From Vibrio chagasii (GTDB lineage Bacteria > Pseudomonadota > Gammaproteobacteria > Enterobacterales > Vibrionaceae), in NCBI RefSeq assembly GCF_002954585.1, contig NZ_MSCI01000002.1:1900089-1964088 (forward strand): 64,000 nt of DNA. Reading direction: 5' to 3'. The translations under genes and the position numbers were made by a program. The notes under the pieces are model-generated. The model searched no databases. It had not been told where the DNA came from and was given only the letters and a program-made list of their open reading frames with translations. Shown here piece by piece: positions 39,644 through 49,459 of this stretch (its first letter is position 1; each line of letters opens with the position of its first letter).

Positions 39644-41236
39644 ATGCCGATGTCTCTCGGAAACGCTTTTATCAAGAATTTCCTTGGTAAAGCTCCTGAT
39701 TGGTATAAACTTGCCATCATTTCCTTTTTAATCATCAACCCGTTTGTTTTCTTCCTAGTTGACCCATTTGTAGCGGGCTGGCTATTAGTGGTTGAGTTTA
39801 TTTTCACCCTAGCTATGGCTCTCAAATGCTACCCTCTGCAACCGGGTGGTTTACTGGCAATTCAAGCCGTTGCAATTGGCATGACCAAACCTGAAATGGT
39901 TTATCATGAGCTTCAAGCAAACCTTCCAGTATTACTCTTATTAGTATTCATGGTTGCTGGCATTTACTTCATGAAAGAACTTCTCCTGTTCATTTTCACG
40001 AAGATACTGCTTGGCATTCGTTCTAAAATTATGCTTTCTGTTGCGTTTTGTGTGGCAGCTGCATTCCTATCTGCTTTCCTAGATGCACTGACTGTAATCG
40101 CAGTTGTGATCAGCGTGGCAGTGGGTTTCTACTCGATTTACCACAAAGTAGCATCAGGCAAAGGCTCTAACTCTGCACACGACCACACTCACGATGAAGA
40201 AATCTCTGAGCTAACTCGTGAAGACTTAGAAGATTACCGTGCTTTCTTACGTTCACTATTGATGCACGCTGGTGTGGGTACCGCGCTGGGTGGTGTAATG
40301 ACTATGGTAGGTGAGCCACAGAACTTAGTTATCGCTAAACAAGCAGGCTGGGAGTTCGGTGAGTTCATTATTCGTATGCTTCCAGTAACACTGCCTGTTT
40401 TCTTCTGCGGCATTCTAACCTGTGCTCTTGTAGAAAAATTCAAAGTATTCGGTTACGGCGCAAAGCTGCCAAACAACGTTCGTCAGATCCTTGTCGAGTT
40501 CGATAACACACAAAAAGCGAGCCGTACTAAGCAAGACGTGGCAAAACTTTGGGTTCAAAGTGCTATCGCAGTATGGCTAATTGTAGGCTTAGCACTTCAC
40601 GTTGCTGAAGTTGGTTTGATTGGTCTATCAGTTATCATTCTAGCGACTGCGTTTACTGGTGTAATCGAAGAACACTCTATGGGTAAAGCGTTTGAAGAAG
40701 CGCTACCGTTTACCGCGCTTCTTGCTGTTTTCTTCGCTGTCGTTGCAGTAATCATCGACCAGGCACTATTTAAGCCAGTAATCGATGCGGTTCTTCACGT
40801 TGAAGATAAAGGCGCTCAGCTTGCCCTATTCTATGTAGCCAACGGTATTCTATCGATGGTTTCAGATAACGTGTTCGTAGGTACGGTTTACATCAACGAA
40901 GTGAAAACAGCGTTGGTTGAAGGCATTATCACTCGCGACCAGTTCGACCTGCTTGCTGTTGCTATCAACACAGGTACTAACCTACCTTCAGTTGCAACAC
41001 CAAACGGTCAAGCTGCGTTCTTATTCCTATTAACGTCTGCACTTGCGCCGTTAATTAGACTGTCTTACGGCCGCATGGTAATCATGGCGTTGCCATACAC
41101 TATCGTGCTGGCATTGGTTGGCCTTGCAGGCATCGTATACTTCGTGGAACCGATGACAGCATGGTTCTATGACGCTGGCTGGATCATTCAGCGTACCGGT
41201 GAAGCGGTTGCTCCAGTAATATCTGGTGGCCACTAA
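39644..41236 (+). CDS. nhaB: Sodium/proton antiporter NhaB
   Basis: Exports sodium in exchange for protons across the inner membrane. About 12 hydrophobic segments; [18 protein letters not shown] and [21 protein letters not shown] near residue 205 match NhaB, as does [17 protein letters not shown] His-rich loop (HDHTHDEE) lies near residue 180. 530 residues, slightly longer than E. coli. AAGAGT precedes the ATG. Confidence 0.96.
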   Translation: MPMSLGNAFIKNFLGKAPDWYKLAIISFLIINPFVFFLVDPFVAGWLLVVEFIFTLAMALKCYPLQPGGLLAIQAVAIGMTKPEMVYHELQANLPVLLLLVFMVAGIYFMKELLLFIFTKILLGIRSKIMLSVAFCVAAAFLSAFLDALTVIAVVISVAVGFYSIYHKVASGKGSNSAHDHTHDEEISELTREDLEDYRAFLRSLLMHAGVGTALGGVMTMVGEPQNLVIAKQAGWEFGEFIIRMLPVTLPVFFCGILTCALVEKFKVFGYGAKLPNNVRQILVEFDNTQKASRTKQDVAKLWVQSAIAVWLIVGLALHVAEVGLIGLSVIILATAFTGVIEEHSMGKAFEEALPFTALLAVFFAVVAVIIDQALFKPVIDAVLHVEDKGAQLALFYVANGILSMVSDNVFVGTVYINEVKTALVEGIITRDQFDLLAVAINTGTNLPSVATPNGQAAFLFLLTSALAPLIRLSYGRMVIMALPYTIVLALVGLAGIVYFVEPMTAWFYDAGWIIQRTGEAVAPVISGGH

Positions 41237-41314
41237 GCTACACACTGTGTCGCAAAGCACAAAATGTGTAACTCACTAATCAAAAATATTAGTTGATTAG
41301 GAAACTTATCCAAG

Positions 41315-41350
41315 ATAAAAAGCTCTGAGTATTCAGGGCTTTTTTATTTT
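41315..41350 (+). terminator. Terminator after nhaB
   Basis: AAAAGC-T-CTGA and TCAG-G-GCTTTT arms followed by TTATTTTTT. It separates nhaB from dsbB 22 bases before the dsbB start. Confidence 0.78.
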
Positions 41351-41368
41351 TTAGACGGGATTTAATTC

Positions 41369-41893
41369 GTGAACTTTTTTGTAATGCTCAAAGACTTCTC
41401 TAAGGGACGTTTATCTTGGCTTTTACTGCTAGCATTTATCGTATTTTTTGAGGCTTGTGCGCTGTTCTTTCAGCATGTCATGATGCTTGGTCCTTGTGTC
41501 ATGTGTATTTATGAGCGTGTGGCAATGCTAGCTATTGGTGTCGCAGCAATCATAGGCGCTATCGCCCCGAACAATCCAATCTCGCGCTGGCTTTGCTTTG
41601 CTGGCTGGGGTTTTGGCGCATACAAAGGTTTAACGTTGGCTTTGGAGCACGTTGATTACCAGTTCAACCCGTCTCCATTCGCAACCTGTGACCTGTTCGT
41701 GACCTTCCCTAGCTGGGCACCTTTAAACCAATGGGCTCCGTGGATGTTTGAAGCCTACGGTGACTGCAGCAAGGTCGTGTGGCAGTTCTTGTCGCTTTCT
41801 ATGCCGCAATGGCTTGTCATAATCTTTGCAGGCAACTTAGTGGCGTTCGGTTTCGTGGTAATTTCTCAATTCGTTAAATCCAAGAACGACTAA
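41369..41893 (+). CDS. dsbB: Disulfide bond formation protein DsbB
   Basis: Four-helix inner-membrane enzyme that reoxidises DsbA and passes electrons to quinones. Seen: the first cysteine pair in GPCVMCIYERV and the second in PFATC and YGDCSKV. I accept the GTG start at 41369 because GGGA lies eight bases ahead; the internal ATG five codons on (MLKDFSKG) aligns with E. coli but has no ribosome site. 174 residues. Confidence 0.95.
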   Translation: MNFFVMLKDFSKGRLSWLLLLAFIVFFEACALFFQHVMMLGPCVMCIYERVAMLAIGVAAIIGAIAPNNPISRWLCFAGWGFGAYKGLTLALEHVDYQFNPSPFATCDLFVTFPSWAPLNQWAPWMFEAYGDCSKVVWQFLSLSMPQWLVIIFAGNLVAFGFVVISQFVKSKND

Positions 41894-41912
41894 TCACTCA
41901 CGCTTTACAAAA

Positions 41913-41946
41913 ACTAAAAAGTCGACCTTAGGGTCGACTTTTTAGT
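41913..41946. terminator. Bidirectional terminator between dsbB and the SEC-C gene
   Basis: AAAAAGTCGACC-TTA-GGGTCGACTTTTT, an 11-bp stem with T runs both ways. Confidence 0.9.
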
Positions 41947-41983
41947 ATCGAGTCTGTCTTACGCTTTAGAGCTCAGTAAACGA

Positions 41984-42604
41984 TTAACTGTTCTTTCCAC
42001 AGCATTGCTTGAATTTTTTACCGCTTTCACACGGACAAGCATCGTTACGACCGATATCTTTAAATGGATTCACACTCTGAGACTTGTTACCCAGCATGGC
42101 TTCATCAGCAGCCAATGCAACCTCAGAAATCATTAAATCAACTTGACCAACGAGATCAGCAAGTGCTGGCGGGTTCTCTAGTCCAGCTGAAATCATTTGC
42201 TGCTGAGTCTGCTCTTCATCAATCGCAAGCATCAATGTCGTCAGTAAAGCTTGTAGCATGCGTAGTGTGCCATCAGCGACACTCACGGTTTGCCATTGCT
42301 CTTCAACAGTTGGCCACACCATCATGAAGCCTTCTGCAAAATCAGCGAACTGCTCGGTAAAGTCACCTTCACTAAATAAATCTGTCAGTAAGTATTCACT
42401 ACGCTGAATGAGATTGTGTTGGCGATTGATCTGTTCTGTCACGATTGCCACAAGCGCTTCACATGCTTCTGGAGCAATGATCGCAAGCCACGCTTCAGGT
42501 TCTAGCGGCTTAGTGGCTAGGTTAGAAGCAAGAATGGCCCCTTCAAGAAACTGAGGGGTAATATCTGTAATTGATTCTGGTAGGCTTAATAATTGATATG
42601 TCAT
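41984..42604 (-). CDS. YecA/UPF0149-like protein with C-terminal SEC-C zinc motif
   Basis: A 206-residue acidic, mostly helical protein. The N-terminal 170 residues fit the UPF0149/YecA family. The last 20 hold the zinc motif [19 protein letters not shown], as in the SecA tail, which binds SecB and ribosomes. YecA family members are thought to contact ribosomes or nascent chains; the role here is unknown. Confidence 0.82.
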   Translation of the reverse strand: MTYQLLSLPESITDITPQFLEGAILASNLATKPLEPEAWLAIIAPEACEALVAIVTEQINRQHNLIQRSEYLLTDLFSEGDFTEQFADFAEGFMMVWPTVEEQWQTVSVADGTLRMLQALLTTLMLAIDEEQTQQQMISAGLENPPALADLVGQVDLMISEVALAADEAMLGNKSQSVNPFKDIGRNDACPCESGKKFKQCCGKNS

Positions 42605-42784
42605 GAAAGCTCTGGATATTGGGGCATTTTCAATATTATAACGCTATCACGTGCGATATGTCGCCTTTAACCCATAGGGCCAGCCTCGATGTGGGCAAAA
42701 CCATACTCATAGTGACAATCATGTAGGCAAGCCGTACAATCACGCCTCTTTATTTTCAGGACAGAGATGTTTCGGTAGATCAGC

Positions 42785-43741
42785 ATGCGAGTAATACTTG
42801 GCCCTATGGAGGGCGTTCTAGACCACCTAATGCGTGAAATTCTTACAGAGCTCAATGATTACGATCTCTGCGTAACCGAATTCGTGCGTGTTACTGATCA
42901 ACTACTACCACCGCATGTATTCCATCGCTTGTGTCCTGAGCTTCATCAAGGCTCTCAAACGATGGCGGGCGTTCCTGTCCATGTGCAGCTACTCGGTCAA
43001 CACCCGAAATGGATGGCAGAAAATGCAATTCAAGCTGCGAACCTTGGTGCCAAAGGTATTGACCTAAACTTTGGCTGCCCAGCAAAAGCGGTAAATAAGA
43101 GTAACGGTGGCGCATCTTTACTAAAAGAACCTGAGCTTATCTACCAAGTTGTTAAAGCGACTCGAGAAGCCGTTCCTGAGCACATCCCTGTTTCCGCTAA
43201 AATTCGTTTAGGTTGGGAACACCCAGATGAGTGCTTTGAGATTGTCGATGCGATTGAACAAGCCAAAGCGGACGAACTAACAGTCCATGCAAGGACCAAA
43301 ACCGGTGGCTACAAGGCAAGTGAAATCAAGTGGGATTACATTAATCAGATCCGCCAGAAGACATCGCTACCTTTGATCGCGAATGGCGAAATATGGAATT
43401 ATCAAGACGGTCAAGATTGCATTAAAACGACAGGTGTCGATTCACTCATGGTATGCCGAGGCGCATTCAACGTTCCAAACCTTGGTAACGTGGTCAAGCA
43501 CAACCACCAGCCAATGCCATGGATAGAGGTTATTGCTCTGCTGTTGCGCTATTCAGAGTTCGAAATTGAGGGCGATAAAGGTCTTTACTATCCAAACCGT
43601 GTAAAACAGTGGTTTGTCTACCTGCGTAAAGAGTACCCAGAAGCGGAAGAACTGTTCCGAGAAATCAGAACCTACAAAAAAGCCGCGCCTATTGTCGAGC
43701 AGATCAAACGCTACCAAGAGCTGTACAATCAGCCTGCATAG
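42785..43741 (+). CDS. dusC: tRNA-dihydrouridine(16) synthase DusC
   Basis: FMN enzyme that reduces U16 in tRNA. Seen: GPMEGVLDHLMRE at the start, the active-site Cys in NFGCPAKAVNKSNGG, VSAKIRLGW, and TVHARTKTGGY. The 318-residue length, and the start directly at the barrel, match DusC rather than DusA or DusB. Confidence 0.94.
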   Translation: MRVILGPMEGVLDHLMREILTELNDYDLCVTEFVRVTDQLLPPHVFHRLCPELHQGSQTMAGVPVHVQLLGQHPKWMAENAIQAANLGAKGIDLNFGCPAKAVNKSNGGASLLKEPELIYQVVKATREAVPEHIPVSAKIRLGWEHPDECFEIVDAIEQAKADELTVHARTKTGGYKASEIKWDYINQIRQKTSLPLIANGEIWNYQDGQDCIKTTGVDSLMVCRGAFNVPNLGNVVKHNHQPMPWIEVIALLLRYSEFEIEGDKGLYYPNRVKQWFVYLRKEYPEAEELFREIRTYKKAAPIVEQIKRYQELYNQPA

Positions 43742-43785
43742 ATCTCCCCCTCTCGAACTGTCCATTTAAGCATTTCGACTGAACA

Positions 43786-43832
43786 ACGTGGCTAGAATTC
43801 AATACGATCTTTACCGGTCGTTATAGCCACGT
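43786..43832. repeat. Inverted repeat between dusC and the binding-protein gene
   Basis: ACGTGGCTA and TAGCCACGT (perfect 9-bp arms) with an inner ACGA/TCGT pair. It ends eight bases before the downstream stop codon. No T run follows on either strand, so it is not a standard intrinsic terminator. Confidence 0.6.
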
Positions 43833-43840
43833 AAAGCTTC

Positions 43841-44809
43841 TCATTGCTGATGTAGCTTCGCTCGTTCCACCACAGATTCAGGTATCGTCACACCCAATTT
43901 TTGAGCAGCCTCTAAGTTCACCACCAATTGCGAACTCTGGGCTGTCTTTACACTCAACTTGCCGGGCTTTTGCCCATTCAAAATCGCGGCAACATAATCG
44001 GCGGTTTGTACACCAACGTCGTAATAATCAAGGCCCAAACCTGCTATAGCTCCCTTGCTAACATAAGACGTCGCACCCGCCACTACCGGAATGCCCTCTT
44101 GGTTTGCCGCTTTAATAAGGCCTTCCACACCACTAGCCACCGTATTGTCGGTCAGCGCATAGATGACATCAGATCGCTTTGCCAATAATTCTGCTTTTGA
44201 TTCCACATCTCCGATGGTCAACGCTTTTTCAGTATGAAGCTTATAGCCAAAGTCTCGGCTTGCTGTCTTCAGTAACGCAATTAAGGCAACAGCGTTCGAT
44301 TCAGCCGGGTTATAAACCACACCGATGGAGTTAGCCTCTGGCAACAACTCTTTGATCAATGAGACATGCTGAACAATCGGGGATAGATCAGAAAGACCGG
44401 TTACATTTCGCCCTGGTTTTTCGAGTTGTTTGACAAGCCTTGCACCGATAGGATCTGTGACAGCCGTGAATACGATAGGAATAGACCGAGTTGCCGAAAC
44501 CAGTGCCTGTGAGCTTGGCGTCGCGATACCGACCAACACATGAGGATTTTCGCTGACGAGCTCTCTGGCTATTTTCACTGCCTGCGCTGGATTGCCTTCC
44601 GCCATTTCGTAAGAAAACTCGAGATTTTTCCCAGGCTCATAACCTTTTGCTCTTAGCCCTTCGAGTAGCCCCATACGTGTCGCATTCAAATCGGGATGAT
44701 CAACAACTTGTGAAACCGACACTTTCGCAAGATTTGCCATCGCGCAGCCAGCCCAAAGCAACAGTGAACAACTCAGCACTGCCGTTAATACTTTATTTAC
44801 TGCACCCAT
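43841..44809 (-). CDS. Orphan ABC transporter substrate-binding protein (TrpX-like)
   Basis: A periplasmic binding protein of the ABC_sub_bind family. Signal peptide (LTAVLSCSLLLWAGCAMA) then VSQVVDHPDLNATRMGLLEGL, GIATPSSQALVSA and FTAVTDPIGARLV, which are family motifs. Relatives bind aromatic amino acids in a TrpXYZ system, but no permease or ATPase gene is beside it. I start at MGAVNKV, with AGGGAG five bases upstream; the longest frame begins with a TTG. 322 residues. A long palindrome lies 60-87 bases upstream. Confidence 0.85.
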   Translation of the reverse strand: MGAVNKVLTAVLSCSLLLWAGCAMANLAKVSVSQVVDHPDLNATRMGLLEGLRAKGYEPGKNLEFSYEMAEGNPAQAVKIARELVSENPHVLVGIATPSSQALVSATRSIPIVFTAVTDPIGARLVKQLEKPGRNVTGLSDLSPIVQHVSLIKELLPEANSIGVVYNPAESNAVALIALLKTASRDFGYKLHTEKALTIGDVESKAELLAKRSDVIYALTDNTVASGVEGLIKAANQEGIPVVAGATSYVSKGAIAGLGLDYYDVGVQTADYVAAILNGQKPGKLSVKTAQSSQLVVNLEAAQKLGVTIPESVVERAKLHQQ

Positions 44810-44868
44810 TAACACTCCCTGAATCAAGCTTCCATTGTTATTGCTCGTTCAAAGAGAACAACACAAAA

Positions 44869-44896
44869 TCACTACTGATAGTATTAGCAGTAGTGA
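44869..44896. promoter_or_regulatory. Palindromic operator candidate upstream of the binding-protein gene
   Basis: TCACTACTG and CAGTAGTGA are perfect 9-bp arms around 10 bases, giving a 28-bp dyad about 60 bases before the ATG. This fits a repressor site or a leader hairpin. No known consensus is matched. Confidence 0.45.
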
Positions 44897-45015
44897 TTGA
44901 TAAGTTGAAGTGATATTTAACAAAAACACAACAAAGCTCGAGTTATGTGAGAAAAGCTAGTTTTGCTCTGGGATAAGATAAGAGACTGGATGAATAGGAT
45001 ATACAAGGATAGTAG

Positions 45016-45054
45016 CTGAGAGCAACCGAATGTGTGGAATATCGTTGCTCTCAG
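45016..45054. repeat. Inverted repeat downstream of yfbV
   Basis: CTGAGAGCAAC and GTTGCTCTCAG are perfect 11-bp arms around a 17-base loop, 28 bases past the yfbV stop. No T run follows on the yfbV strand. Confidence 0.65.
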
Positions 45055-45081
45055 GCCTATAGGGAGATGTGAGGTGTTTTT

Positions 45082-45534
45082 TTAGAACCAACGCTCCATT
45101 GCCGACTTATCCAGCTGGCGGAAAGCGCGATTAAGGATAATAGCGAGTTCTTTATAACGAGGACGAGGCTTCATTGGTTCTAATGCAAAACCTGTTTCAG
45201 TGATCTTTTCGTGCAGCTCACGATACCAAGACACCAAAGCCGGCGGAAGTTGCGTGTTTGAGCGGTTACCTAACCACCACATGCCTTGAAGTGGCAGGCT
45301 GATAGCGAACAAAGCCATAACCACAGCTTGTGGCATTGCTTGGTAGTTATTAAAAACCATTTGTGTCAGAACACTGATAGCAGCGATCGCAGGCATCACC
45401 TTAACACCAAAGCGCGTCGCTTTAATGATGCGTTGCTCTGGGAAAATAGCGTTTAACTCTTTTCGAACAGGCCAGAGATCCATGTACTTTTGGCCATCTT
45501 TTAAACTGCCAGCTAAACCAACTCTATTGCTCAT
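45082..45534 (-). CDS. yfbV: UPF0208 membrane protein YfbV
   Basis: A 150-residue inner-membrane protein with two helices (about residues 45-95). It begins [22 protein letters not shown] and ends DKSAMERWF, typical of the family. E. coli yfbV is divergent from ackA, and the same arrangement is seen. It has been linked to chromosome macrodomain insulation in E. coli; the mechanism is unclear. Confidence 0.94.
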   Translation of the reverse strand: MSNRVGLAGSLKDGQKYMDLWPVRKELNAIFPEQRIIKATRFGVKVMPAIAAISVLTQMVFNNYQAMPQAVVMALFAISLPLQGMWWLGNRSNTQLPPALVSWYRELHEKITETGFALEPMKPRPRYKELAIILNRAFRQLDKSAMERWF

Positions 45535-45842
45535 ATGAGTCTCCCATTAAAAAAAAGTTGAAATCATCAACTAAAAACACAAAAATTTGACGAAAAATAA
45601 TATTCTTTCAAATTTTTTTGTTATATTTGCACAATATCGCTATTATTTGCAGACCTCAATCTCATTGTTGCCCTTATTTACAATTTAAGCAACTTTGAGA
45701 AGACTTCTGCAAGGAATGCACAAGCCGCTTTTGCTTAAAAAGTGCGCTTTCACTTTAATACGGAAATTAACGTTTTTTTGACCAAGGTTAGTACGCAAGC
45801 TACCGAGCTTCGTCTATTCTTGAGATTAATTTTCACCCTTAA

Positions 45843-45856
45843 CTGATTTCGATCAG
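45843..45856. promoter_or_regulatory. FNR-like site ahead of ackA
   Basis: CTGATTTCGATCAG keeps the TGAT-N4-ATCA core of the FNR consensus and lies 22 bases before the ackA ATG. Its closeness to the start suggests repression or a promoter further up. The rest of the 344-base gap to yfbV is AT-rich with no clear promoter pair. Confidence 0.35.
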
Positions 45857-45878
45857 AAAAATTAACAGGTAGTCATTA

Positions 45879-47075
45879 ATGTCTAAGCTAGTTTTAGTTT
45901 TAAACTGTGGTAGTTCTTCTCTTAAATTCGCTGTTGTTGATGCAGAAACTGGTGCAGAGCACCTAACTGGTCTTGCTGAGTGTCTAGGTCTTCCAGAAGC
46001 TCGTATGAAGTGGAAACTTGACGGCAAGCACGAAGCACAACTAGGCGCGGGCGCAGCTCACGTAGAAGCACTATCTTTCATGGTAGAAACTATTCTTGCT
46101 TCTAAGCCTGAGCTTAAAGCTAACCTTGGCGCTATCGGTCACCGTATCGTACACGGCGGCGAGCAGTTCACTCAATCTGCACTAATCACAGATGACGTTC
46201 TTAAGGGTATTCAAGACGCTGCGACTTTCGCACCTCTTCACAACCCAGCTCACCTAATCGGTATCGAAGCTGCTCAACAGAACTTCCCAGGCCTTAAAAA
46301 CGTTGCTGTATTTGACACTGCGTTCCACCAAACAATGCCTTCTGAGTCTTACCTATACGCTCTACCGTACAACCTGTACAAAGAGCACGGCATCCGTCGT
46401 TACGGCATGCACGGTACTTCTCACCTATTCATCACTCGTGAAGTTGCAGGCCTACTAAACAAGCCAGTTGAAGAAGTTAACATCATCAACTGTCACCTAG
46501 GTAACGGTGCTTCTGTGTGTGCAATCAAGAACGGTAAATCTGTAGATACTTCTATGGGTCTTACTCCTCTTGAAGGTCTTGTAATGGGTACTCGTTGTGG
46601 TGACCTAGACCCTGCAATCATCTTCCACCTACACGATGCACTTGGTTACTCTGTTGAAGAAATCAACAACATGCTAACTAAAGAATCTGGTCTTGCTGGT
46701 CTAACTGAAGTGACTTCTGACTGTCGTTTCGTTGAAGACAACTACGGTGAGAAAGAAGAAGCAACGCGTGCAATGGACGTGTTCTGTCACCGTCTAGCTA
46801 AGTACGTAGCTGGTTACACTGCAACTCTAGAAGGTCGTCTAGACGCAATCACTTTCACTGGCGGCATCGGCGAAAACTCTGGCCCAATCCGTGAAATGGT
46901 TCTAAACCGCCTAGGCATCTTCGGCATCGAAGTTGACGGTGAAGCTAACCTTAAAGCTCGTTTCGGCGGCGAAGGTACTATCACTACAGCTAACAGCCGT
47001 ATCCCTGCGATGGTTATCTCTACTAACGAAGAGCTAGTAATTGCTGAAGACACTGCGAAACTAGCAGGTCTTTAA
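45879..47075 (+). CDS. ackA: Acetate kinase
   Basis: Interconverts acetyl-phosphate plus ADP with acetate plus ATP. Seen: NCGSSSLKF at the N-terminus, [34 protein letters not shown] and GGIGENSG. 398 residues. Codon use is strongly biased, as in highly expressed genes. It pairs with pta downstream, but hairpins lie between. Confidence 0.98.
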   Translation: MSKLVLVLNCGSSSLKFAVVDAETGAEHLTGLAECLGLPEARMKWKLDGKHEAQLGAGAAHVEALSFMVETILASKPELKANLGAIGHRIVHGGEQFTQSALITDDVLKGIQDAATFAPLHNPAHLIGIEAAQQNFPGLKNVAVFDTAFHQTMPSESYLYALPYNLYKEHGIRRYGMHGTSHLFITREVAGLLNKPVEEVNIINCHLGNGASVCAIKNGKSVDTSMGLTPLEGLVMGTRCGDLDPAIIFHLHDALGYSVEEINNMLTKESGLAGLTEVTSDCRFVEDNYGEKEEATRAMDVFCHRLAKYVAGYTATLEGRLDAITFTGGIGENSGPIREMVLNRLGIFGIEVDGEANLKARFGGEGTITTANSRIPAMVISTNEELVIAEDTAKLAGL

Positions 47076-47085
47076 TCAAAATTTG

Positions 47086-47121
47086 TACCGCTGGCTTTAA
47101 AGAGCCGGCGGTCTTTTGATG
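47086..47121 (+). terminator. Hairpin directly after ackA
   Basis: CCGCTGGCT-TTAAA-GAGCCGGCGG stem followed by TCTTTTG, 12 bases past the stop; a likely partial terminator. Confidence 0.6.
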
Positions 47122-47127
47122 CAAATG

Positions 47128-47188
47128 GGGCTCAGCTTCTATTCCTATTCCTACCCTTAAATAGGAATATGAAGTTGAGCTTTTTTAA
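47128..47188 (+). terminator. Second hairpin between ackA and pta
   Basis: GCTCA-gc-TTC-t-ATTCCTAT pairs with ATAGGAAT-at-GAAG-t-TGAGC and is followed by TTTTTT, about 30 bases before the pta start. This looks like a full intrinsic terminator, so pta may depend on read-through or its own promoter. Confidence 0.65.
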
Positions 47189-47214
47189 TCCAATAGCTAA
47201 AGGTACTCATACGA

Positions 47215-49380
47215 ATGTCTCGTACTATTATGCTTATCCCTACTAGTGCTGGTGTTGGTCTAACTAGCGCAAGCATGGGTGTTCTTCGCGCAATGGAGCG
47301 CAAGGGCGTTAAGGTTTCTTTCTACAAACCAATCTCTCAACCACGTTCTGGTGGTGATCAACCTGATCTAACTTCAACTATCGTTGGCACAAACAGCGAT
47401 GTTAAGATCGGTCAACCTCTAGCGATGTCTGTTGCTGAAAGCCTAATCGGTAACGACAACATGGACGAGCTACTAGAAACTGTTGTTGAGCGTTACAACC
47501 AGATCAACAAAGATGCTGACGTAACACTTATCGAAGGTCTAGTACCAACTCGTAAGCACCCATTCGCTAACCAAGTGAACGCAGAAATTGCTGCAACACT
47601 AGGTGCAGAGATTGTACTTGTTGCAACTCCGGGTACTGACAACCCAGCTCAACTTAAAGAGCGTATCGAAGTAGCATGTTCTAACTTCGGCGGCACTAAG
47701 AACAAAAACATCTCTGGCGTTATCATCAACAAGCTTAACGCTCCAGTCGATGAAGCGGGCCGTACTCGCCCTGACCTATCTGAAATCTTTGACGATGCAG
47801 ACAGCGCTCAGCAAAGCGAACTAAAAGTAATGGAGATCTTCAACACTTCTCCAATTCGTGTTCTTGGTTGTGTGCCTTGGAGCATCGAGCTAATCGCTAC
47901 TCGTGCCGCAGACATGGCTTCTCACCTAAACGCTGAGATCATCAATGAAGGTGAACTAAATACTCGTCGTATTAAGAGCATCACTTTCTGTGCGCGTTCT
48001 CTACCGCACATGATTGAACACTTCAAGCCAGGTTCACTACTTGTGACTTCGGCTGACCGTCCTGACGTAATCGTTGCAGCAGCACTTGCAGCAATGAACG
48101 GCGTTGAAATTGGTGCTGTTCTTCTAACTGGTGGTTACGATATCCCTGCGGAAATCCAGGACCTAATCAAGCCTGCTCTAGAGACTGGTCTTCCAATCTT
48201 TAAGGCGCAAGGTAACACTTGGCAGACATCTCTGAACCTACAGAGCTTCAGCCTAGAAGTACCAGCAGACGATAAAGAGCGTATCGAGTTCATCAACGAA
48301 CACGTTGCGGGTCACATCGATGGCAACTGGATCGAGTCAATGACGGAAGGTACTGAGAAGTCTCGTCGTCTAAGTCCACCAGCGTTCCGTTACCAGCTAA
48401 CTGAGTTCGCTCGTAAAGCTGGCAAGCGTATCGTTCTTCCTGAGGGTGACGAGCCACGTACAGTTAAAGCTGCGGCTATCTGTGCTGAGCGCGGCATCGC
48501 GGAATGTGTGCTTCTTGGTAACCCAGAAGAAATCAAGCGTGTTGCTGCACAGCAAGGCGTTGAGCTAGGTGCTGGCGTAACTATCATCAACTCTGATGAA
48601 GTTCGTGAGAACTACGTAGCACGTCTAGTTGAGCTTCGTGGCGCGAAAGGCATGACTGAAGTTGTTGCTCGTGAGAAGCTACAAGACTCAGTATTCCTAG
48701 GCACAATGATGCTTGAGAACGACGAAGTTGACGGCCTAGTTTCTGGTGCTGTTCACACTACTGCGAACACTATCGTTCCTCCGTTCCAAATCATCAAGAC
48801 TGCACCAGATGCGTCTATCGTATCTTCTGTATTCTTCATGCTACTGCCTGACCAAGTACTGGTTTACGGTGACTGTGCGATCAACCCAGATCCAACAGCT
48901 GAACAGCTTGCTGAAATCGCTATCCAATCTGCTGACTCTGCAGCAGCATTCGGTATCGACCCACGCGTTGCTATGATCTCTTACTCTACTGGTGAATCTG
49001 GTAAAGGTGCAGACGTAGATAAAGTACGTGAAGCAACTAAGATTGCTCAAGAGAAGCGTCCTGATCTAGTGATCGACGGTCCTCTACAGTACGATGCTGC
49101 TATCATGGAAAACGTTGCTGCTTCTAAAGCACCAAACTCTCCAGTAGCTGGTAAAGCGACTGTATTCGTATTCCCAGACCTAAACACTGGTAACACGACT
49201 TACAAAGCGGTACAACGTTCAGCAGATCTAGTATCAATCGGTCCAATGCTTCAAGGTATGCGCAAGCCAGTAAATGACTTGTCTCGTGGTGCTCTAGTAG
49301 ACGATATCGTGTACACAGTAGCTCTAACGGCAATCCAAGCAGACCAAGCTGCACAAGCTGAAGAAAAAGTAGTTAACTAA
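47215..49380 (+). CDS. pta: Phosphate acetyltransferase, long form
   Basis: Converts acetyl-CoA plus phosphate to acetyl-phosphate. Three parts are seen: an N-terminal P-loop-like domain ([19 protein letters not shown]), a central DRTGG domain near residues 225-330, and the catalytic C-terminal domain from about 390 ([19 protein letters not shown] ... GPLQYDAA). 721 residues, similar to E. coli Pta. With ackA it forms the acetate overflow and acetyl-phosphate route. Confidence 0.98.
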   Translation: MSRTIMLIPTSAGVGLTSASMGVLRAMERKGVKVSFYKPISQPRSGGDQPDLTSTIVGTNSDVKIGQPLAMSVAESLIGNDNMDELLETVVERYNQINKDADVTLIEGLVPTRKHPFANQVNAEIAATLGAEIVLVATPGTDNPAQLKERIEVACSNFGGTKNKNISGVIINKLNAPVDEAGRTRPDLSEIFDDADSAQQSELKVMEIFNTSPIRVLGCVPWSIELIATRAADMASHLNAEIINEGELNTRRIKSITFCARSLPHMIEHFKPGSLLVTSADRPDVIVAAALAAMNGVEIGAVLLTGGYDIPAEIQDLIKPALETGLPIFKAQGNTWQTSLNLQSFSLEVPADDKERIEFINEHVAGHIDGNWIESMTEGTEKSRRLSPPAFRYQLTEFARKAGKRIVLPEGDEPRTVKAAAICAERGIAECVLLGNPEEIKRVAAQQGVELGAGVTIINSDEVRENYVARLVELRGAKGMTEVVAREKLQDSVFLGTMMLENDEVDGLVSGAVHTTANTIVPPFQIIKTAPDASIVSSVFFMLLPDQVLVYGDCAINPDPTAEQLAEIAIQSADSAAAFGIDPRVAMISYSTGESGKGADVDKVREATKIAQEKRPDLVIDGPLQYDAAIMENVAASKAPNSPVAGKATVFVFPDLNTGNTTYKAVQRSADLVSIGPMLQGMRKPVNDLSRGALVDDIVYTVALTAIQADQAAQAEEKVVN

Positions 49381-49397
49381 TTTTTCTTTGCTATAAA

Positions 49398-49434
49398 GCA
49401 AAAACCCTAGATGTTTATCTAGGGTTTTTTTATG
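49398..49434. terminator. Bidirectional terminator between pta and the reductase gene
   Basis: AAACCCTAGAT-GTTT-ATCTAGGGTTT stem with T runs on both strands. Confidence 0.9.
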
Positions 49435-49459
49435 TCTGGATTTATCGGAACAGGTAACC

